From assembly GCA_012845835.1 (NCBI GenBank), contig JABAKD010000028.1, positions 11,375,241 through 11,439,240 on the forward strand: a stretch of DNA of 64,000 nucleotides, written 5' to 3'. Made by a program: the position numbers and the translations under genes. Within the stretch, counting starts at the first letter, position 1. Each line of letters opens with the position of its first letter. This DNA comes from Undaria pinnatifida (lineage: Eukaryota > Sar > Phaeophyceae > Laminariales > Alariaceae). The notes under the pieces are model-generated. The model saw only the letters and a list, made by a program, of their open reading frames with translations, did not search any database and was not told where the DNA came from. Shown here in pieces: positions 31,201-43,591 of this stretch.

Positions 31201-34200
31201 AACACGTCCAGTTCATCTCTATATACTCTGCCGCCTATTCCGATGCCATTTTTCGCGCTTGAAGAGCACTTCCTACCTGCGGTTGGAAGCGAGATCGGCA
31301 GGAGCGTAATGGCCACGACACATGACCCAGTACAGGCATTGCTTTCGACGACAGCTAAAGTCTCTCCATATCACTGATCCGAACAACGACACAAGTGACG
31401 TCAAAACCACTTGCCTCCTTGTTGTCTTCCAGATTAACGATATAGCAAGCATCTCTCAACCAAGCCATGGAGGGCTTGAAGGCGCCGTGACTCTTCTTCA
31501 CTAGGCGCGAGATACGTGGAAGCGCGTGAAAGGTATCCAAGCGAACCTTGAGCATGTGTGGGCCACCCCCCGATACAGTTGGGCAACAATCAACATGAAT
31601 TCAGAACACTCGAACGGAAAAAAATCGTATTTAAAGCGCACATTGACGCCGAGCAGATTTCAGAAACAAACAAAACATATTTGCCACCTCTACAGCACTC
31701 ACGTCGTCCTGGTCGACATTGCCACCGATCTCGTCTCCGGCTCCTAGGTCGCAAGCGCGGTCGTGACCAGCATCAAAGTCATACCCGTCGCCACCGTCCT
31801 CTTCGCCCTCGTCCGAGTCCGCATCATCTAAAAAAAGAAAAAAAACGAAAACGTTTGGTGTGTTTGGCGAATAATACAACGTCAGCAAGAGAATGAGAAA
31901 CGCCAATGCGGGCAGGGCGTCAGACAACTCAGCTCAATTTCTTCCAAGGACGGTGTAAGGCCTTACCTAGCGAGCCCACCACGTGGCAAGGTGCTTCGGT
32001 GGCGAAGAAGTCGGGGTCATCGTTGTAAGCGGCACTTGCATTCAGGTTCGGCGACGGTGCTGGTGTCGCAGGGGGGGGTGTCCAATCGGCCGCAAGGTGA
32101 ACATGGGTAACGTCCCACAGAACAAGAAGGTACAAGAAATAAGGTCTCGATGAATATGTTACAAAACATCCCAATCGCATCTGTGTTCCCGGCGGCAAAA
32201 TGGTCGGAACCGGGCCGCGTATGGGGTCCTTCAATATCTCGATCTCCACGTAAACGAGAACGGACGCGTAAGCATCCAGGCAGGCATACTCTACCCGTGA
32301 CGGCACCATAAGGATTTTAAAAGGCAGGCATCATCAACATTCCACCTATCAGCAGATTCAAGAGAATGGCGCCAACAATCAAGCTGGCAACAAAGTTCAA
32401 CGAGCGTTAATAGGACACGCGCATAGCTAACTAGAGTAGTATCACCAGTTGGGCGCTGAGGGGAGAACTCCGGCGAGACAAGCGGGAGGTCGGGTACGTG
32501 GGCAACTCTTTCCCAAGCAAACTAGACACTATACCCGCCAGCGAAAAAGATGGCGTTTGCACCCAACAAGCTTTCGCGTGAGTCAGCGCGTCCACAGTGT
32601 TCGCGGCTTTGACCTCATCCAAATACGTCGCGTCTGACTTGGTGTTGACGCCAAGTCTACCATCATGTCCTGGTACCAAATCACGCTGGTTTTTCACCTT
32701 TGGAAACGCAAGCGAGAATTTTCGAATTGAATACGCCTAGTGCCAGCTGCGAACTGCCGAACCAAGAAAACACGACCGCCACAATTGTACCAGGTGCCAG
32801 TTATCATGTACCAGTCATCATATGCTCAGAGCTATACATCACGTGTACGAGTGTACAAGCTGCGACAACAAACAAGCTTCAGCAGAAGCAATAGCTTCAA
32901 AATAGATGGGCCTATTAGCCAGGCTGTTATTTACACGAAAATAAGAAACTCGGGATACTTTATACTGAAGTTAATGTACAATAAGGTAGTGTGCACCCTC
33001 TCCCAAATAAGAAAGCCAGCCTAGGTCACTATATATGTACCTGGTATCTTTTAGATGTCCTGTACTACGTACTGCATCTGGTATCTGGCACGCGATTAAT
33101 CAGAGGCCAGGTATGGTATATACTACGTACCAGGTACCAGGTATCGCATGCTCAGAGCGATGATACCTGGTACCTGGTAGGTTCGAGTACAACCAGCAGC
33201 GCACAAGCAGCAGGAGCAGTAGCCTACAATGACCTGGTACGACTCGTACCTCGTATCCAAATAACATTGCCGCAGACCGACTGCTGATGTATAGCAGTAC
33301 AGGGCACGTAAAAATAAACCTGGTAATAAGAAAGCCAGGGTGATATTTAGCTACAGGAATAAGAAACTCGTTGGTCAATATACTGAAGTTACCTGTGAGA
33401 ACAAACCCTCTGCCAAATACGAAAGCCAACCTACTGCTGTAGGTCAGTATTTCCGTGCCTTATGATATACCTGGTACAGCAGTACTACAGGCGTACAAGA
33501 CACCTACCTGTAATATTTAAGGTGCAGTAATAAGAAAGCCAAGTTGATATTTTCAGGGAAATAAGAAGCTCGGGAGCTGTTGTACTGAAGTCAGTGTAGA
33601 ACGTGTCCCCTCACAAATAAGAAAGCCAGCCTACCGCAGGTACCAAGTATGTATGGTTCTTATCTGGTATCCTGTACTGCTTGACCATGGTACCAGGTAC
33701 CAGGTATAAGAGTACAGCAGCAGGTAACAAACAGAAGTCTACGATAGAACCACTCACATCCGGCCTTGTGTAGCGTAGGTAGAGGGCTGTAAGGGAACTA
33801 CCCCATCCGCTTGCTCCCCCCCTTGAAGTGCTTTCTGCTGGCTTTGGCAGAATGGTGCTCGTGATCTCGATGAATCGACGATGCCCTGGTTCGATGCTGT
33901 CAAAGTAGATGAAGCTGCACTTTGTTGTGGTTCGCTCTCCCGAGCGGATCCATCACCGCTGCCTTCACCGCTACTTCCATCGCTGCCTCCACCGTCACGA
34001 CCTCCGCCGCTGCTGCCTCCAATGCCCACACCGCTGCCTCCGCCATCACTACCGACCTCGTCGCATCGACACATGGCAGGCTCCAAGAAACGAAACTAGT
34101 CACACCACAACCGCTGCTACAGGGAGGCAGGCTCCTTGGCTCGAGACCACGGAAACAAGCCTGGTGGTTGTAGGCTAGGAGAACCGCAATTAGACATACT

Positions 34201-34481
34201 AAAGCGTACATAGCCGCCACACCAGCATGGTGCTGAGGAGCCGGCTGTGGTGCCGGTTGCCAGGTGTCTGCGCTGCGCGCGGTCCCGCTTGCGGTCTCTC
34301 TTCTCTCCCTGAGAGACGCGGCGCGATCACAGCGCGAAGCTCGGTGCAATCATCGCCAATCATAATTGTATATCCTTACAAAATCCTTACAAAACTCGTG
34401 TTTCATTTGTTGAATCTGCTGCCTATAAGCCAATCATATCGCTGGATCCTTACAAAAAATTCCCCAGGTATAGGCGCAAAA
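28283..34481. repeat. R1 repeat unit, copy 1 (older, deleted)
   Basis: The unit begins GGCACGGATCC and ends in a linker containing AATTGTATATCCTTAC. The next unit starts directly after it. Compared with copy 2 it has many substitutions and lacks at least two internal blocks: about 350 bp equivalent to 38826-39173 and about 300 bp equivalent to 36738-37033. The first 1.4 kb is A/T-rich and non-coding. Confidence 0.85.
29749..34086 (-). pseudogene. R1 exonuclease-type gene, copy 1
   Basis: Recognisable pieces: a Gly/Ser-rich first exon (34086-33763) ending at a GTGAGT donor; GVNTKSDATYLDEVKAANTV at 32431-32697; YACLDAYASVLVYVEIEIL near 32200-32290; the acidic exon DADSDEGEEDGGDGYDFDAG near 31720-31830; RISRLVKKSHGAFKPSMAWL near 31450-31530; and the C-terminal Cys-rich region to 29749. 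Two exon-sized deletions and altered frames mean it cannot make the full protein. Confidence 0.7.
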
Positions 34482-36139
34482 GGCACGGATCCCATACATA
34501 GGGACACTTTCGTAAGGCATTAAAATAATCGCGCGAAGCGCGAAAAAAATTTGGAGGCGTTTTGGAACATGGTAAAACATCATAAAAAAAATCGCGCATG
34601 CCTCCCTCTCATAAGAATGGGGCTCACGCAAGGTTGTTGCGGAGAAATAAGAACTTCGGTAATTTTTATACCGAAATTAGTGTGGGGTTGCCCACAGCAT
34701 TTTGCAATTCTCAAAAAAATACAAAATTCAGCCTAAAGCCGAAACCTCGGTTTCTTATCAGAGGGCCGGCGGCACAATAATACTCGTAAAGTAGTACAGG
34801 ACGTACGAATGGCAGGCTGATACTTCCAGAAAGACAAGAAATCCGGAAGCTGAAGTTAGTGCAGATAACACCCTCGCCAAAATAAGAAACCCGCAGGATT
34901 CCTGTTTCTCGCTGTCAATAATAATAATAGGTACCTGATAGGTGTAGTAGTGCAGATAGCTTATTATAGGTACAACGCTGTTCATACAGTAGAAGTAATG
35001 AAACAGGAAAAAGAGGAAGAAACCGGAATAATTCTGGCCGAGGCTGAAGTTCTTATTTGAGAAAGGGTGAGTTCTACACACTATCTTCAGCACAGGGGCT
35101 TCCGATTTTCTTATTAAGTATCAGGCTTGTGCTTACCAGGTATCTGTTTTTTTTTTCTGTTGTATCGCATAAAAGAAATGTAAAACGACGGCAAGCAGTG
35201 TAACAACCGGCCGCAAAGCACAGCAGCAGTGACTTTTTCATACCAGGTACGCTTGTGATACATGTATTATTGTATATTATGTTGCCGTTGCTAATACTCA
35301 AATACAACGCGTTTTTTTGGGTTGAACTCCTTTGTGGCGTATATCGAATGAAGTGGGCGTGCCGGTGACAATATTTGAAGACTGGGAAGTGATGCATGAG
35401 GCTCCGCCAAAAATAGACGACACGAACACCCCAAAAAATAGGACCCGTGTAACAGCAGTTTACTCCACTTCAACCAGATGATGTTTTTGATCATTCTTCC
35501 TTCTTTCAATAGACCAATACAGATTATACTGCAGACTCTTGCGTGGTGAGTTCTTGACACTGAACGGTTCTTGCCCCCCGGCCACGTCCAGCATACGTAC
35601 CGCGCCGATGCTTCACCCTAGCTAGAAGATATCAGCTCTCTCTGTGTTCATAAACTACTAAGTACATACGAGACAGGAAATCGAAACCGTAAATATTAGA
35701 ATAGCCTACGCAACGCAAACGCACAGAAAAACTAAACGATACACAAATCAGAAAACTCGGAGGAAACAAGAAAGCAACATCAAGAAAGCAGAAAATAAAA
35801 TAAAAACGGAGAAGGAAGACAAAGAAAGGGCAGGGGGAGGGGTAGCTACGATTAGGGTGCCAGATAACCCTCCCCCCTTCTCCCCTCCCTCCTCGGGACA
35901 GAAAAAAGGAAGCAGGGGAAAGGAAAAACAAATCAAAACCGGGTCATGCCTTATTTCGTCGACAACGGTGTAGTATCTAGCGTAGTATCTAGCTCGTAGT
36001 ATCGCTGTGAGCTCCCCCCCCCCAGTGCCACACAAAACGAACCGACCGGCTCGCGAACAAAGAAAAACAAAAATGAAACTCGAACGGTCTACCCTCTGTG
36101 AACTGATAAAACGCAAAACTCGACGCGAGACTGCAGACG

Positions 36140-39100
36140 CTAACCTACGACATCAAGATGGGCCGGAGTATCAAGCGACCCTACTGTGCACTGTTCACAA
36201 TCACACCGCGACCACGACCGCTTTCCGTCTGGTCTAATTTTCCCAGTTCTGCAGGCCTCGGGCCGGTGCTTTTCTGGCGGCACATTGCATTGAGGAAGCC
36301 CCCCCCCTCCCACGCGGAGAAGGGTGCGCCTCCTGGTACGTGCCTTCTTGTCGACGGTGGCCGCAGTGAAAGCAGATCTGAGGGCCCCGGGGTGGGCCCT
36401 TGGGCTTCTTCGGCTTCGATTGGGGGGCATCAAACTGCCCAGCCCCATCCCCGCCGCCCCCAAAGTGTAAACATATCTGCAACCCCCGCCGACGCGCCTG
36501 CACCGCCCGGTGCGCCCCCTCCTTCACTGCCGCCACAAACACCACCGCCTGCCCCAGACCGACTCCGCGGAACAGGCGGGGGAACAACGCTACCGACAAC
36601 ACCCTCAAACATCGCCCCCACTTCAGCTTCCTGCAACCTAGCACGCAATGCAGCATGCTGTTTACTGATAGAGCGCATCGTATTCTTAACGTTGGCGTGC
36701 CCTTTGAACTTGTCGTAGTAATTCTGAAGCTGTTGGGCGGTTTTCCGATATACAGGCTCCCATCCCGCCCGGCCAGACTCGATCTTGGCACAGTACTCGT
36801 TCCACTCGATTGCCCACTTATCGAAGTTGACGCGTTGGTGACTCTGAAACCTCCCCATGTCATCGCCTTGGATGAAAAGCTTGTCGTAGACTTCGCTGGC
36901 AAACTTACGTTTCTCTGCTCCATTAGTAACGGGGGCACACGGCATTCCGGAATGCAAGCGCAGCATTCTTGCGTACTGCTTCGCAGAGCGCGTAAGTCGC
37001 GGGAGGGGCACATCGTTCAGGGCCACTGCTGGCTCGTCGACAAGGTCAACCGGCTCCTCTCCCCGAGCGTCAGGTCCCCACAAACTCTGAGAAAGGCCGC
37101 TCCTCTCACCAGTGTCTGCCACGTCAAGCGCAGAAACCCATTCAGGAAACATCGGGCTATCTGGTGACCAGCTGGCCGTGTCGCGTTGGATAATCTCAAA
37201 CTCGAACTGGTCATAGCACGCCCCAATCTCCTTCGGCAGTCCACGGTTCTTCACAGCCATCCTAATATTCCAGCGATGATTGAACTCCAGCAGGATCGAG
37301 TGGGCCAGCGCAGGAGAAGCGCAATAGTAGCCTGCGGAGGTAGCGATGAAAACCCTTTTAAAAAGGACAAACAGTTACAGCAGGCGGAAAACATTTTGAA
37401 CAGGTGTGCACGTCAGGTCCATCATAACGCGAATTACCTGGTTGACCACCAAGCCGAGGAAAAAACTCAACATGTTACAAACACTGCAACAAACGAAACC
37501 GTGCGGTATACTTGACGGCAAATACTATGAGCATCGGGTTATGCCGTGAGGCCAATGGTATGGGTGGAAATGGTTGCTGTACCTGCTAGTGATAGAAAAG
37601 TCACGCAAAACACACACCAAGCCCCTGTACTGCTGGAACCTCTGACACAGCGACGAGTGGTGATCCCCGCTTTACTTTTCCCTGTTGCGTAGTACAGCAG
37701 CACGCCGTCAGGCTTGCTTAGACAACCAGCTTCGATATGCTTGCGGAACAGCTTCACGACCTCCAGTGCTTTCGGGCGCAGGAGAATTTATCCCGATTTC
37801 GCATCGATCACTTCGCAGAACCGATCAATCACTGAACCAAAGCGAGTCAATAATCGTGTCCGCTCGGGCACCAACCGCCGACAATTCCGCAAGAAACACG
37901 TCCAGTTCATCTCTGTATACTCTACAACCTATTCCGGTGCCATTTGTTGCGCGTGAAGAGCACTTTCTACCTGCAGTTGAAAGCGAGATCGGCAGGAGCG
38001 TAATGGTCACGACACATGACCCCAGCACAGGCGTTGTTTTCGACGACAGCAAAAGTCTCTCCGTTATCACTGATCCGAACAACGACACAAGTGACGTCAA
38101 AACCACTTGCCTCCTGGATGGCTTCCAGATTAACGATATAGCAAGCATCTCTCAGCCAAGCCATGGAGGGCTTGAAGGCGCCGTGACTCTTCTTCACCAG
38201 GCGCGAGATACGTGGAAGCGCGTGGAAGGTATCCAGGCGAACCTTGAGCATGTGTGGGCCACCCCCCTGATACAGTTGGGCAACAATCAACATGAATTCA
38301 GAACACTCGAACAGAAAAAAATCGTATACAAAGCGCACATTGACGTCGAGCAGATTTCAGAAACAAACGAAACATATTTGCCACCTCTACAGCACTCACG
38401 CCGTCCTGGTCGACATTGCCACCGATCTCGTCTCCGGCTCCTAGGTCGCAAGCGCGGTCGTGACCAACATCAAAGTCATAACCGTCGCCACCGTCTTCTT
38501 CGCCCTCGTCCGAGTCCACATCATCTAAAAAGAAAAACACCAACGAAAAAGTTTTGTTTGTTTGGCGAGTAATACAAACGTCAGCAAGAAAATGAGGAAC
38601 GCCAATGCGGGCAGGGCGTCACACAACTCAGCTCAATTTGTTCCTAGGACGGGGTGAGGCCTTACCTAGCGAGCCCAGCACGTGGCAAGGTGCTTCGGTA
38701 GCGAAGAAGTCGGCGTCATCATTGTAAGCGGCACTTGCATTCGGGTTCGGCGACGGTGCTGGTGTCGCAGGGGGGGCTGTCCAATCGGCCGCAACGCGAA
38801 CATGGGCAACGTCCCACAGAACAAGCCTGTCACCGCCGCCGCCGCAGATTTCCTTCATCGTCACACGACCCACACCCGCGAAGAAAGGTGCCTCCTTGTG
38901 TGCTGCGTACGTAGCAGGCTTGACCGCGTCGCTCACTTTGACTACGACGCCCTTCTGGCCGCAAGATTGACGTCATTGAGGACGCCACCGAAGCAAGGAT
39001 CCAGCGGTAGTCTCATGGTCCTGTACGTTCCCAACACCAACACAACTGGCATGGTTGTTGCTGTGGAGTCGCACCTAGAGTTCCATCGTAAAATAGACCA

Positions 39101-41097
39101 GGTTTGGGGGATGTTGCCAGGTTTAGTCGCTTGTGATGCGGATGTGCAGTGCATGTTGTTGGTTCAGATGGTGCAAGAAATAAGGCCTCGATGAATATGT
39201 TACAAAACCTCCCAATCGCATCTGTGTTCCCGGCGGCAAAATGGTCGGAACCGGCCCGCGTATGGGATCCTTCAATATCTCGATCTCCACGTAAACGAGA
39301 ACGGACGTGTAAGCATCCAAGCAGGCATACTCTACCCGTGACGGCACCATAAGGATTTTAAAAGGCAGGCATCATTAACATTCCACCTATCAGCAGATTC
39401 AAGAGAAGGCGCCAACAATCAAGCTGGCAACAAGAAACGTTCGATAACCTACAACGAGCGTTAATAGGACACGCGCATAGCTAACTAGAGTAGTATCACC
39501 AGTTGGGCGTTGAGGGGAGAACTCCGGCGAGACAAGCGGGAAGTGGGGTACGTGGGCAACTCTTTCCCAAGGAAACTAGACACTATACCCGCCAGCGAAA
39601 AATATGGCGTTTGCACCCAACAAGCGTTCGCGTGAGTCAGCGCGTCCACAGTGTTCGCGGCTTTGACCTCATCCAAATACGTCGCGTCTGACTTGGTGTT
39701 GACGCCAAGTCTACCATCATGTCCTGGTACCAAATCACGCTGGTTTTTCACCTTGGGAAACGCAAGCGAGAATTTTCGAATTGAATACGCCTAGTGCCAG
39801 CTGCGAACTGCCGAACCAAGAAAACACGACTGCCACAATTGTACCAGGTGCCAGTTATCATGTACCAATCATCGTATGCTCAGAGCTATACATCACGTGT
39901 ACGAGTGTACAAGCTGCGACAGCAAACAAGCTTCAGCAGACGCAATAGCTTCAAAATAGATGGGATAATTAGCCAGGCTGTTATTTACACGAAAATAAGA
40001 AACTCGGGATACGTTATACTGAAGTTAATGTACAATAAGGTAGTGTGCACCCTCTCCCAAATAAGAAAGCCAGCCTAGGTCACTATTTATGTACCTGGTA
40101 TCTTTTAGGTTCCCTGTACTACTGCATCTGGTATCGGGCACACGATATATCAGAGGCCAGGTATGGTATACACTACGTACCAGGTACCTGGTAGGTTCGG
40201 GTAGCAGCGCACAAGCAGCAGGAGCAGTAGCCTACAATGACCTGGTACGACTCGTACCTCGTGTCCAAATAACATTGCCGCAGACCGACTGCTGATGTAC
40301 AGCAGTACAGGGCACGTAAAAATAAACCTGATAATAAGAAAGCCAGGGTGATATTTAGCTACCGGAATAAAAAACTCGTTGGTCAATATACTGAAGTTAC
40401 CTGTGAGAACAAACCCTCTGCAAAATACGAAAGCCAACCTACTGCTGTAGGTCAGTATTTATTTCCGTGCCTCATGATATACCTGGTACAGCAGTACTAC
40501 AGGCGTACAAGACACCTACCTGTAATATTAAAGGTGCAGTAATAAGAAAGCCAAGTTGATATTTTCAGGGAAATAAGAAGCTCGGGAGCTGTTGTACTGA
40601 AGTCAGTGTAGAACGTATCCCCTCACAAATAAGAAAGCCAGCCTACCGCAGGTACCAGGTATGTATGGTTCTTATCTGGTATCCTGTACTGCTTGACCAT
40701 GGTACCAGGTACCAGGTGTAAGAGTACAGCAGCAGGTATCAAACAGAAGTCTACGATAGAACCACTCACATCCGGCCTTGTGTAGCGTAGGTAGAGGGCT
40801 GTAAGGGAACTACCCCATCCGCTTGCTTCCCCCCTTGAAGTGCTTTTGCTGGCTTTGGCAGAAACGTGCTCGTGATCTCGATGAATCGACGATGCCCTGG
40901 TTCGATGCTGTCAAAGTAGATGAAGCTGCACTTTGTTGTGGTTCGCTCTCCCGAGCGGATCCATCACCGCTGCCTTCACCGCTACTTCCATCGCTGCCTC
41001 CACCGTTACGACCTCCGCCGCTGCTGCCTCCAATGCCCACACCGCTGCCTCCGCCATCACTACCCACCTCGTCGCATCGACACATGGCAGGCTCCAA
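36140..41097 (-). pseudogene. R1 gene, copy 2: RNase D/WRN-type 3'-5' exonuclease multidomain
   Basis: Likely exons, minus strand: about 41097-40770 (Gly/Ser-rich), about 39750-39500, from 39329, 38954-38666, 38524-38400, from 38266, about 37850-37590 and about 37332-36140. GVNTKSDATYLDEV fits exonuclease motif II (N-x3-D) and QL+YACLDAYTSVLVY across a splice fits motif III (Y-x3-D). Motif I was not found. Three neighbouring exons join in phase. Later blocks are LDTFHALPRISRLVKKSHGA, GCLSKPDGVLLYYATGKSKA and HSILLEFNHRWNIR, then a C-terminus with CFHCGH and CDCEQC, probably zinc-binding. I recall similar architectures in algal and fungal proteins of unknown role but cannot verify this. In-frame breaks near 37770 and in C/G runs suggest decay. 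Confidence 0.65.
39835..40740. repeat. GGTACC-rich stretch in the R1 gene (copy 2)
   Basis: Dense CAGGTACC, GTACCAGG and CCTGGTA words alternate with AATAAGAAAGCCAGCCTA-type modules. Equivalent stretches are 32780-33720 in copy 1 and 57951-58856 in copy 3. This lies between the Gly/Ser-rich exon and the exonuclease exons, so it is probably intronic. The missing exonuclease motif I would be expected on this side. Confidence 0.7.
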
Positions 41098-41383
41098 GTC
41101 TTGAAGAAACGAAACTAGTCACACCACAACCGCTGCTACAGGGAGGCAGGCTCCTTGGCTCGAGACCACGGAAACAAGCCTGGTGGTCGTAGGCTAGGAG
41201 AACCGCAATTAGACATACTAAAGCGTGCATAGCCGCCACACCAGCATGGTGCTGAGGAGCCGGCTGTGGTGCCGGTTGCCTGGTGTCCGCGCTGCGCGCG
41301 GTCCCGCTTGCGGTCTCTCTTCTCTCCCTGAGAGACGCGGCGCGATCACAGCGCGGAGCTCGGTGCAATCATCGCCAATCATA

Positions 41384-43589
41384 TGGGTACCTAGGATGAC
41401 GTTTTAGGCTGAGGGCTAACGAGAGAGCAGAACGCGGCTGACCATAGCGAAGCGGCGAAACTTAGCCTACTCTGAAAACAGTATAGTAAAGGAACCCTTC
41501 ACCTCTACGCGCCCTTACAAGTTGAAAGAACTTGAAAGGGCTGGGCGTGCTCTACAAAGTTTTTCCATCACGGCACGGTGTTCAGGCACGCCGACGAGTC
41601 CCAACTCCGCGAGCGCGGGGCATGAGAAGTCTCTCCCGGGGACGGCTAGCGATCTTCCCCGAAAGGTAGAGAATCGTAAAAAAAGTGCAAATCCCACCCA
41701 GCTCCTGGCGTACCACAGGACCACAGGTGTATCGCTGCACTGCCGTATTGATACTCTGTATGCTGCCGTTATAGATTGGTCTGTACGTGCTGCTCCACTG
41801 CTGTTGTACTGCTGTTGTATGTACTGCTGTGATGATGGGGTGCGACCGTCCAATTCGCTCCGTACCGTCTCTTTCCGATAGACATGTGCCTGCATTTTTA
41901 TCTCACCGAGTTTGTGTAATCGTACTCGTTGTCTTACCGAGTTCGGGTCCGAGTCCAACCCGTCGCCTAGCGACACCTTCTTCTTTTTCAGTCAACAGGA
42001 GTTGCCTAGCGACACCTCCTTCCTACGGGCACTGCAGCTTGCAGCAAAAGTTTTCTTCATCGTACTCCTGTACCGTATGAGTCTCAGTTACGGTATAAGT
42101 ACCCGTCGACTCGCGGCCGCTATGGATTGGTCGGTACGTGCTGCTCCACTGCTGCTGTTGTACTGCTGTTGTACTACTGCTGTGATGGTGGGGTGCGACC
42201 GTCCAAGTGGCTCCGTACTGTCTTTTTGCCCGTAGACATGTGCCTTCATTTTTGTCCTACCGAGTTCGTGTCGTACTCATTGTCTTTCCGAGGTCGGGTC
42301 CAAGTCCAACCCCTCGCCTAGCGACACCTTCTTTTTTTCCAGTCAACAGGAGTTGCCTAGCGACACCTCCTTCTTACGGGCACTGCAGTTTGCAGCAAAA
42401 AAAGTTCTCTCCACCGTACTCCTATTACCGTAAGAGTCTCAGTTGCGTGCGGTAAAATAACCCATCGACTCGCGGCAGCTTCTCCTTTCGACTATAGTGT
42501 GCTTTTCTAATTTGGCAGTTTTGCGGTATACCCGTCGACTAGCGGCAGCTTCTTCTCCAGAGTGTTGGGCGGTTCTTCAATTTCGCACACCTCCTTCTCA
42601 CGGGTACTGCAGTTTGCAGCAAAAGTTTTCTGCATCGTACTCGTGTACCGTATAAGTCTATATGTCTACGGGCAAAAAGACAGTACGGAGCCACTTGGAC
42701 GGTCGCACCCCACCATCACAGCAGTAGTACAACAGCAGTACAACAGCAGTGGAGCAGCACGTACCGACCAATCCATAGCGGCCGCGAGTCGACGGGTACT
42801 TATACCGTAACTGAGACTCACACGGTACAGGAGTACGATGAAGAAAACTTTTGCTGCAAGCTGCAGTGCCCGTAGGAAGGAGGTGTCGCTAGGCAACTCC
42901 TGTTGACTGAAAAAGAAGAAGGTGTCGCTAGGCGACGGGTTGGACTCGGACCCGAACTCGGTAAGACAAAGAGTACGATTACACAAACTCGGTGAGATAA
43001 AAATGCAGGCACATGTCTATCGGAAAGAGACGGTACGGAGCGAATTGGACGGTCGCACCCCATCATCACAGCAGTACAACAGCAGTACAACAGCAGTGGA
43101 GCAGCACGTACAGACCAATCTATAACGGCAGCATACAGAGTATCAATACGACAGTGCAGCGGTACACCTGTGGTCCTGACGGAGAAAGGGAAGGGAGAGA
43201 GACGGAGGGGAGGGACAGACATCTTCTTTGTGTTGCGAAGTCAAACTTTCCCTGCTGTCAACTGCTGCAGTACCAGTTCCGTTCATTTTTTCGCGTCTGC
43301 TTGCCTTCGTCTTCAATGCGGTTAATGCAACAGAGTGCATTTATTTAATCAATGTTGTTGCCTACTAATATTTTTTTCTTTTTTCAGGAATCACACTAAA
43401 TTCGGGCGTGATGACGTCCCTGTACGTCACCATCAACCACCACAGCGCCACCCTCTTGGTATCCCCCGATACTGTTCAATACCTTACTACAACCATCTCT
43501 ACTTTCATATATCTCCCACCCTCGCCCTCAGACCAGGGCGCCTCTACTTCAGGACGGGGCCGCCCTCAGGCGGCCCCGTCCGATCCTTG
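41384..43589 (+). mobile_element. R2 unit 1 (2.2 kb)
   Basis: Head of about 320 bp, then an inverted pair: arm 41717-42239 and arm 42662-43176, around a spacer of about 420 bp. The tail has a hairpin at 43552-43581. Unit 5 is its near-identical copy at an offset of 6469. Confidence 0.8.
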
Positions 43590-43591
43590 TA

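Larger units (their letters stand above)
34482..41383. repeat. R1 repeat unit, copy 2
   Basis: Collinear with copy 3 at a constant offset of 18116 bp, from 34482 to the end at 41383, without visible length change. Its right linker is separated from it by the R2 array and resumes at 52471. The part from 34482 to 36130 has no gene; it holds several short AATAAGAAAC modules and A-rich or pyrimidine-rich tracts. Confidence 0.9.

Noticed and set aside
36400-37167. 255-residue plus-strand open frame (and its copy at 54516-55283)
   Set aside because: It is antisense to the long last exon of the R1 gene, whose minus-strand frame has better protein character.
37685-38572. 295-residue plus-strand open frame (and its copy at 55801-56688)
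   Set aside because: It overlaps minus-strand exons with in-phase splice sites and recognisable exonuclease-gene blocks, while the plus-strand protein has no domain and a low-complexity basic end.
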